64,000 bases of DNA from Streptomyces flavofungini (GTDB lineage: Bacteria; Actinomycetota; Actinomycetes; Streptomycetales; Streptomycetaceae). Below the pieces are notes generated by a model. The model did no database searches. It was not told the origin of the DNA and was given only the letters and a program-made list of their open reading frames with translations. The DNA is taken from assembly GCF_030388665.1 (NCBI RefSeq), contig NZ_CP128846.1, positions 7,412,001 through 7,476,000 of the forward strand. The letters are read 5' to 3'. Positions 58,844-64,000 of the stretch are shown piece after piece (within the stretch, counting starts at the first letter, position 1; every line of letters starts with the position of its first letter). The position numbers and the translations under genes were made by a program.

Positions 58844-59748
58844 GAAGCCTCTCCCTGGTGCCGTGCCTGGGGTGCTGTCCGCGAACTCTGGCGCTGTGTG
58901 CGCTTGTTGGAGCGTTCGGCCAGGATCACCTTGAGCACGCGCAGTCCGTCGCGCACGGCGCTGAGGTTGCTCACGCCGTGGATGCGCAGGTACTCGTGGC
59001 TCGGGATCTCCTGGACCTTCAGCCCGGCCTTGACGACGCGGATGTTCATCAGCGTCTCGACCTCGAAGCCGGTGCAGTCGAGTTCGATCTTGTCGAGGCA
59101 GTGTCGCCAGAACGCGTTGTAGCCGTAGCACAGGTCCGTGTAGCGGGCGCCGAACTTGGCGTTGACCACGGAGCACAGGACGTGGTTGCCGAGCTTGCGG
59201 ATGAAGGTCATGTCGTCGGTGCCGCCGCCGTTGGCGAAGCGGGAGCCCTTGGCGAAGTCGGCGCCCGAGACGAGGGCGGAGACATAGCTGACGATCTCGT
59301 GGCCGTCCGCGGAGCCGTCCGCGTCGACCATCACGATGATGTCGCCGGTGCAGGCCTCGAAGCCGGTGATGAGCGCGTCGCCCTTGCCCTTGCCGAGCTG
59401 GCGCACGACCTTCACGTCCGGCCACAGCTCCCGGGCCACGGCGACGGTGTCGTCGGTGGAATTGCCGTCCACCAGTACGACTTCATGGATCCACTCGGGC
59501 AGCGTCTTGAACACGTAGGGAAGATTCTCCGCCTCGTTCATGGCGGGAATCACGACACTCACCGGTGGCGCAATCGCCAGATGTGAGGAAACCGGACGGT
59601 ATTCGTGCTGGCTCGGAATGACGGGCAATCCCGCTAGGGCGGTCTCTTCCATTGGTCCGGTCTTTTCGTTCGATCCTTCGGACGCGTTCGGCGACGGTTC
59701 GATTAAAGGATCTTGCCCCCGGCCGGCCGGGCGCACAGCAGAACTCAT
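58840..59748 (-). CDS. GT2 glycosyltransferase of the polyprenyl-monosaccharide synthase type, with a TTA codon
   Basis: 302 residues. After a ~60-residue N-terminal extension: VSVVIPAMNEAENLPYVFKTLPEW, LVDGNSTDDT, GKGKGDALITGFEA, VMVDADGS (DxD 142-144) and GSRF. Motifs resemble dolichol/undecaprenyl-phosphate sugar synthases; no C-terminal TMs, so cytoplasmic. It likely supplies or adds a lipid-linked sugar. ATG at 59748 follows GAGGGAT. Codon 15 is TTA (59704-59706), the rare bldA-dependent codon; a later in-frame ATG (codon 33) has no ribosome site, so the TTA is probably translated. First gene of the four-gene overlapping operon. Confidence 0.9.
   Translation of the reverse strand: MSSAVRPAGRGQDPLIEPSPNASEGSNEKTGPMEETALAGLPVIPSQHEYRPVSSHLAIAPPVSVVIPAMNEAENLPYVFKTLPEWIHEVVLVDGNSTDDTVAVARELWPDVKVVRQLGKGKGDALITGFEACTGDIIVMVDADGSADGHEIVSYVSALVSGADFAKGSRFANGGGTDDMTFIRKLGNHVLCSVVNAKFGARYTDLCYGYNAFWRHCLDKIELDCTGFEVETLMNIRVVKAGLKVQEIPSHEYLRIHGVSNLSAVRDGLRVLKVILAERSNKRTQRQSSRTAPQARHQGEAS
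59704..59706 (-). other. In-frame TTA (bldA-dependent) leucine codon
   Basis: TTA codon 15 of the GT2 gene. In Streptomyces TTA is read only by the bldA tRNA, so translation of this gene, and through overlaps of the three genes after it, may be limited to later growth. Confidence 0.75.
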
Positions 59749-60159
59749 GAGTCTGATCCCTCTCGTCCGGTGGACTGCCCGCCCCCGGGCAGTCTGGTGG
59801 TGGATCCGGTTCGAAAGGGGGGATTCTCACTGCGGTCATGGCGGAATGGATTTCCGGGCACACCGAGCGAGCTGGCATGACTGCGCGGCACGTGATCCGG
59901 CAGAAATTCGATCACCGAACACGAGCACCCCCCTACAGCGCCCCGCCCCGGAGCCATCGCGGTCTTGAGCCCTCCCCTAGACCGACTGCCGATGGACCGA
60001 TGCGGGTGGATGTACGACGGTATTGATGCTTGCGACCGTATGGCAAGACCTGGAACGGGGTCTCACGGTTTCGGATAATTGACCGTTCTCTTCGGACACC
60101 ACGAGCGTGTCTGGTTCACCCATCACCCCTGGCGTTCCTTGACGGTTCCTGCGCGTTTC
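59749..60159. promoter_or_regulatory. 411-bp promoter region of the glycan operon
   Basis: AT-richer than flanking DNA; no gene fits. It must hold the promoter of the GT2-led operon (59748 leftwards), and lies downstream of the acyltransferase gene that ends at 60160. The 60010-60130 part has the lowest GC and is the best place for the promoter. No clear palindrome was found. Confidence 0.5.
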
Positions 60160-61263
60160 TTAATCGTTCCGGCGCCCGGCTCTGATCTTTCCCAGGCGTT
60201 TGAGCAGGCGATCTGCAGGCCCGAACAATTCCGGTCGGCCTACGACGGTATTGCGTAGCGCCCGTACGGGTGCCCGGTGGACACGATGTCCGATTGCCAT
60301 CGGGTGCCGCAACGCCACCCATCCCTCCGACACCGTGAGTTCACGTGTCTTCAGGGAGTCCTTCCACTGCTTCTGGCCACGGCCGAGGTCGATGTGCGCG
60401 ATGCCGTCGGCGGCGGCCGCCTCGGCCATGTGCAGATGCAGCAGCAGGCCCGGCGAGTACCGGGCGAAGTCCGGGTCGTACGCCGGGAACCAGCACGCGA
60501 GCACGCGCTCGCTGCGCGGGCCGAAGTGCGCGGCGATCGGCGCGCCCCCGGCGTAGAGCACGGAGAGGACGCCTGCGAAGGAGTCGCCGCGGCTGTGGAA
60601 GAGCTGGTCCACGAGGCGGGTGATCCAGTCGTGCGCGAAGCGGTCGCTGCGGCCCGTCCTGCGGTACTGCGCGGACTTCCAGGCGATCAGCCTGCGCAGC
60701 GCGGCGGGGTCGCGCTCGTCGTGGACGTAGCGCACCTCGCCGTGGTCGCGGCTGAGCCTGCGGCCCTTGGCGAGGGTGGAGCGGAGGAACTTGGGGGAGC
60801 GGGCGCGCACCCGGGCGAGATAGCCCTCGTAGCCCTCGTCGAGGTCCATCACGGGCGACGCGAAGTGGCCGGACGCGCCGGTCTCGAACGCGTCCTGGCC
60901 GGCCGCGAGATGGTCGAACTCCCACATCACGAGCCCGCAGTCGCGGAGCAGCCCCCGGGCGTCCCACGTGAAGCCGGGCCGGTGCACCAGCCCCTGGCAG
61001 TCGGAGACACCGAGGCCCACGGCCCGGCCCACGCCGGTTCTGGATCTCTGGAACGGGAAGTACGCGGCGGGCTCGCCGTCCTCCCGGGCGACGGCCACCC
61101 GCACGTTCCCCCGCACCCGCGCCATGGCGAGGGTGAACTCCGGTGCCAGGAACGGGTTCGAGAGGTCGGACAACCCGTTCAGATGAGCCTTGGACTGCAT
61201 GGCCGTCCATGCCGCTCGGTCGGCTGCGGTGAGCTCGCCGGGGCGGTGCACGGTGACCTCCAC
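60160..61263 (-). CDS. CelD/BcsL-type GNAT (FemAB-like) acyltransferase
   Basis: 367 residues, soluble. Domain GNAT_6 (CelD/BcsL): WTAMQSKAHLNGLSDLSNPFLAPEFTLAMA at the start, FPFQRSRTGVGRAVGLGVSDCQGLV, RSPKFLRSTLAKGRRLSRDHGEV, FAGVLSVLYAGGAPIAAHFG, and SVSEGWVALR-like TVSEGWVALRHP. Family members occur in cellulose/exopolysaccharide loci and are presumed to acylate sugars. ATG at 61263, 4 bp after the stop of the small membrane protein gene. Points to the same glycan pathway as the GT2 genes downstream. Confidence 0.88.
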   Translation of the reverse strand: MEVTVHRPGELTAADRAAWTAMQSKAHLNGLSDLSNPFLAPEFTLAMARVRGNVRVAVAREDGEPAAYFPFQRSRTGVGRAVGLGVSDCQGLVHRPGFTWDARGLLRDCGLVMWEFDHLAAGQDAFETGASGHFASPVMDLDEGYEGYLARVRARSPKFLRSTLAKGRRLSRDHGEVRYVHDERDPAALRRLIAWKSAQYRRTGRSDRFAHDWITRLVDQLFHSRGDSFAGVLSVLYAGGAPIAAHFGPRSERVLACWFPAYDPDFARYSPGLLLHLHMAEAAAADGIAHIDLGRGQKQWKDSLKTRELTVSEGWVALRHPMAIGHRVHRAPVRALRNTVVGRPELFGPADRLLKRLGKIRAGRRND

Positions 61264-61267
61264 GTCA

Positions 61268-61711
61268 TCACGTCCGTCTACTCGGGGCGCGGTGACGCCG
61301 TCGCCGCGCCAGGGCCGACAGGAAGACGAGCACGCTGAGTGCGCCGACCGCCGCGACGCCGCCGCGGATCGACCACACGTGCAACGCCAGCATCGCCTGG
61401 GCGACCACCAGGTCGACCACGAGCGCTCCGCTGCCGCAGGCCACGACGCGGGCCCAGGTGTCGAGCCCCCGCAGCCACGGGGACAGCGCGAAGCCGGGGG
61501 CCGCGAGCAGGAAGAAGAGGACGAACGGGGCGCGCAGCGGCGAGGAGAGGTCGAGCAGCGCGAACGCCGCCCCGACGCACCCGGCGGTCACGGCGACGCC
61601 CGCGAACAGGGGTGTCAGATCGGCGGACGCCGCCGCGCGCGGTCCTCTGTCAGGGTCGTGGTCCGGCCGTCCTGTACCGGAAGCCGATGACTTGATCCTG
61701 ATGGTCTGCAT
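61268..61711 (-). CDS. Small four-TM membrane protein
   Basis: 147 residues. Hydrophilic N-terminus (~30), then four TMs (~34-52, 57-75, 85-105, 112-133) and a basic tail. I do not recognise the family; a DUF1616-like half-length protein is possible. GGGGGG-rich ribosome site upstream. It is 4 bp from the acyltransferase gene, so it probably assists envelope glycan synthesis or anchoring. Confidence 0.7.
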   Translation of the reverse strand: MQTIRIKSSASGTGRPDHDPDRGPRAAASADLTPLFAGVAVTAGCVGAAFALLDLSSPLRAPFVLFFLLAAPGFALSPWLRGLDTWARVVACGSGALVVDLVVAQAMLALHVWSIRGGVAAVGALSVLVFLSALARRRRHRAPSRRT

Positions 61712-61944
61712 GGGCGACTTGCCCCCCGAAGCGCCGGATGCCGGGCTTCAATGTCGCTCAGCATCCGGCGGCCCGTCAAGATGCGGAGAGGGTGTGCAGA
61801 TGTTCGTTGTCGGACTGTAGTCCGATCGGTGAACTGTCCTGGCGGGCAAGGGAATTAGTGAAGAATTGATTGTCATGAACACTATCGGCAACGGGTGGTG
61901 CGTGCTACCACTGTCGAGGCAGAAATCCTGCTAAGGGAGGTTCC
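61712..61944. promoter_or_regulatory. Divergent promoter region, membrane protein / SGNH lipase
   Basis: 233 bp, AT-rich for this genome (TTAGTGAAGAATTGATTGTC). A small inverted repeat GTGGT-N7-ACCAC lies at 61895-61911, 33 bp before the lipase ATG, and could be an operator. Confidence 0.4.
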
Positions 61945-62766
61945 ATGAGATTGTCCCGTTTCACGGCATACGCTTCCTCGCTTCTCCTCGCCGCCGCCTG
62001 CACCCTCACCGGGGTGGCCACGGCGCACGCGGACTCCGGCGACGACCGGGCCGCCGCCCCCGCCTACGTGGCGCTCGGCGACTCCTACTCCTCCGGTGTC
62101 GGCGCCGGCAGCTACGACAGCGGCAGCGGGAACTGCAAGCGCAGCACCCGCTCCTACCCGGCGCTGTGGGCCGCCGCCAACTCACCCTCCAGCTTCAGCT
62201 TCACGGCCTGTTCCGGCGCTCGGACGAGTGACGTCCTCAACAACCAGCTCGGGCCGCTGAACTCCGGCACCGGACTGGTGTCCCTCTCCGTCGGCGGCAA
62301 TGACGCGGGCTTCGCCGACGTGATGATGACGTGCGTACTGCAGTCCGAATCGAGCTGTGTGACGCGCGTCAACCAGGCCAAGGCGTACGTCGATTCGACG
62401 CTTCCGGGCCGGCTGAACCAGGTCTACTCGGCGATCAGGAGCAAGGCGCCGTCCGCCCGCGTCGTCGTCCTCGGCTATCCACGCTTCTACAAACTCGGCG
62501 GCAGTTGTCTCGCCGGTCTCACCGAGGGCGAGCGCCGTGCCATCAACGGTGCCGCCGACCACCTCAACACCGCCACCGCCAAGCGCGCCGCCGACCACGG
62601 CTTCACCTTCGGCGACGTCACCACCACGTTCACCAACCACGAGATCTGCTCCGGCGACGCGTGGCTGCACAGCGTGAACTGGGGCAACATCGGCGAGTCC
62701 TACCACCCGACCGCCGCGGGCCAGTCCGGCGGCTACCTCCCGGTCTTCCGCGGGGCGGCGTCCTGA
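61945..62766 (+). CDS. Secreted SGNH/GDSL-family lipase
   Basis: 273 residues. Signal peptide ends at AHA (~29). SGNH blocks: GDSYSSG with nucleophile Ser47, VGGNDAGF (block III Asn), and YHPTAAGQ (His of the Asp-x-x-His block). Six Cys residues in the mature part fit the three disulfides of the Streptomyces rimosus-type lipase. The size and block spacing are the same as for that family. ATG after AAGGGAGG. Extracellular ester or lipid hydrolysis. Terminator hairpin at 62789-62813. Confidence 0.92.
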   Translation: MRLSRFTAYASSLLLAAACTLTGVATAHADSGDDRAAAPAYVALGDSYSSGVGAGSYDSGSGNCKRSTRSYPALWAAANSPSSFSFTACSGARTSDVLNNQLGPLNSGTGLVSLSVGGNDAGFADVMMTCVLQSESSCVTRVNQAKAYVDSTLPGRLNQVYSAIRSKAPSARVVVLGYPRFYKLGGSCLAGLTEGERRAINGAADHLNTATAKRAADHGFTFGDVTTTFTNHEICSGDAWLHSVNWGNIGESYHPTAAGQSGGYLPVFRGAAS

Positions 62767-62788
62767 CGCACCGTCACCGTCTTGCGGT

Positions 62789-62813
62789 CCGCAGGCGGTT
62801 GAGCCGCCCGCGG
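62789..62813. terminator. Terminator between lipase and kinase genes
   Basis: CCGC-GGCGG pairs with CCGCC-GCGG (one mismatch each side) with a TTGAG loop, between convergent genes. Confidence 0.7.
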
Positions 62814-62821
62814 CACCGGCC

Positions 62822-64000
62822 TCACTGATCGTAGGGAGAGGGGGAGCCTTCTGAAGTGGTCGGGGGCTCCTCCTCGCACGTCACGGAGTACGCGACGGAG
62901 TTCGATGTCGCGGTCACCGGGCTGCGGACCTCGACGCGCACGCTGCCGCGGTGCGTGCCGGGGTCAGTCCAGGCCGGCACCTCCACGTGGTTGACCTGCT
63001 TGCTCTTCCCGCCGTCCGACGGGAACGAAAGCGTCTTCCAGCCCGGGTCGCTCGACTCGCCCGCGGCGGTCACCCACCGGTACTGCACGCCCACCGGCAC
63101 CCGCCCCACGGTGAAGGTCGCCGCGAACGACGGCGCCTCGCCGGCCGGTACCGGGCACGCGCCCGTGTACGAGGTGCGGTGGCCGGTTACGCTGACGCGC
63201 ACCGACTGGGCCGGGGTGGTGGTGCCGCCGTCCCCGCCGCCGTCGGTGGAACCGCCGTCGCCGCCACCGCCGTTGGTGCCGCCGTTGTCGCCGCCTCCGC
63301 TGCCGTTGCTCCCGTTGCCGGTCGCGCCCCCGTCGCCCCCGTCCCCTCCGGCGCCGCTGTCGGATCCGCCGTTGCCGCCACCGCTGTTCGACCCGCCGGT
63401 CGTGCCGCTGCCGCTGTCGGCGCCGCCGTTCCCGCCGCCGGAGTCGTCGTTCACCAGGGCGTACGTGACACCGCCGATGGCCAGGGCCACGGCGGCGATG
63501 CCCGCGACGAGCACGGCGGTCGTACGGCGCGAGCGTGCCGGGGGCGTCGTGGTCGTCGTGTCCGGCGTGGGGGTGGTGCCGGTCGGGGCGGACGAGGCGA
63601 GACCGCCGGGCGGCGGTGGCGGAGGGGGAGTGGTATCGGGGCGCTGGGGTGCGGCGACCGTCGGCTGGTACGAGGCGGACGACTCCGTGCGTGGCGCGTG
63701 GCCCTCCGCCACCAGGCGCAGGTCCCGTTCGGTGTCCGCCGCGAGCGCGCGCTCCGCCGGGTCCTTGCGCAGCAGGCCCTCGATGACCGGGGTCAGCGGC
63801 CCCGCGTTGCGCGGCGGCGGCAACTGTTCGTCGACGACGGCGCGCAGCGTGCTGAGCGGGGTGTTCTGCCGGAACGGCGAGACGCCCTCCACGGCCGCGT
63901 ACAGGAGCACACCGAGTGACCACAGGTCGGACTCCGGTCCGGGGCGGTGGCCCAACGCCCGCTCCGGGGCGAGGAATTCGGGTGAACCGACGACCTCGCC
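62822..64000 (-). CDS. Serine/threonine protein kinase, C-terminal part (cut by window edge)
   Basis: About 393 residues visible. The right edge falls inside the kinase domain: VGSPEFLAPE (activation segment/APE motif), SDLWSLGVLLYAAVEGVSPF, and LLRKDPAERA complete the C-lobe. Then comes a Pro-rich juxtamembrane segment, one TM helix (TTAVLVAGIAAVALAIGGVTYALV), a ~80-residue Gly/Asn/Ser/Asp-rich spacer, and an extracellular ~115-residue domain with paired Cys (ACPVP and VTCEE). The external domain is not a PASTA repeat. Hanks-type transmembrane kinase; the sensed signal is unknown. N-lobe and start are outside the window. Confidence 0.88.
   Translation of the reverse strand, partial: GEVVGSPEFLAPERALGHRPGPESDLWSLGVLLYAAVEGVSPFRQNTPLSTLRAVVDEQLPPPRNAGPLTPVIEGLLRKDPAERALAADTERDLRLVAEGHAPRTESSASYQPTVAAPQRPDTTPPPPPPPGGLASSAPTGTTPTPDTTTTTPPARSRRTTAVLVAGIAAVALAIGGVTYALVNDDSGGGNGGADSGSGTTGGSNSGGGNGGSDSGAGGDGGDGGATGNGSNGSGGGDNGGTNGGGGDGGSTDGGGDGGTTTPAQSVRVSVTGHRTSYTGACPVPAGEAPSFAATFTVGRVPVGVQYRWVTAAGESSDPGWKTLSFPSDGGKSKQVNHVEVPAWTDPGTHRGSVRVEVRSPVTATSNSVAYSVTCEEEPPTTSEGSPSPYDQ

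Noticed and set aside
1..64000. tRNA/rRNA genes, CRISPR arrays, integrases, transposases, att sites
   Set aside because: None could be recognised by eye; no direct-repeat/spacer pattern and no integrase or transposase motifs in any supported gene.

Overview
This is chromosomal DNA of a Streptomyces or very close relative. GC is very high, third codon positions are nearly all G or C, GTG and TTG starts are common, and the gene set is typical: streptogrisin proteases, a subtilisin-inhibitor-like protein, a SepF paralogue, DnaE2, a secreted SGNH lipase and an AA10 LPMO with an LAETG sortase signal. I found no rRNA, tRNA, CRISPR array, prophage or intact insertion sequence. The gene order resembles, from memory only, the S. 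coelicolor region around SCO1725-SCO1750.

Layout. 0.1-6.8 kb: PIG-V-like mannosyltransferase, DHA2 drug exporter, glutaryl-CoA dehydrogenase-like enzyme, SepF-like division protein and a Cys-tailed DUF5685 protein. 6.8-8.3 kb: a deletion scar joining remnants of an amino-acid-binding protein and an FMN monooxygenase, then a DUF1684 gene. 8.5-21.6 kb: a protein-degradation island with two streptogrisins, a peptide-type ABC importer with a fused double ATPase, an M4 metalloprotease with a C-terminal propeller-like extension, its divergent TrmB/LuxR-type regulator, and a protease inhibitor with Lys at P1. 21.6-24.7 kb: a bifunctional AdhE behind a near-perfect Rex-type operator. 24.8-33.1 kb: orphan RecF/OLD-like ATPase, then a transport block (DUF3533-like membrane protein, MMPL exporter, sensor kinase, response regulator, truncated MFS exporter). 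The MMPL and MFS genes share a ~118-bp upstream module. 33.1-38.8 kb: catalytically degenerate Y-family polymerase plus DnaE2 behind an SOS-box-like site, then a CmtR-type metal sensor with a CDF transporter. 39-42 kb: pentapeptide protein, secreted lipase, LPMO. 42.2-46.6 kb: tripartite tricarboxylate transporter tctCBA with a divergent response regulator that has no partner kinase. 46.6-51 kb: small genes, including a methyltransferase-VOC fusion, two GNATs, DUF402, GntR and a DUF5925 AAA ATPase.

51.1-61.7 kb looks like an exopolysaccharide or cell-envelope glycan locus. On the minus strand it has a small membrane protein, a CelD/BcsL-like acyltransferase, two GT2 glycosyltransferases, a CE4 deacetylase and a 1457-residue protein joining a Wzx-like flippase to a second polytopic GT-C/Wzy-like domain. 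The last four genes overlap start to stop. A GH39-like membrane-anchored hydrolase converges on them. The first glycosyltransferase has the only in-frame TTA codon I found in the window, which suggests developmental (bldA) control. 61.9-64 kb: secreted SGNH lipase and the C-terminal part of a Ser/Thr kinase cut by the window edge.

Functions are assigned from recognised motifs and family knowledge, without database searches. Coordinates of start codons are choices based on Shine-Dalgarno spacing and family length.
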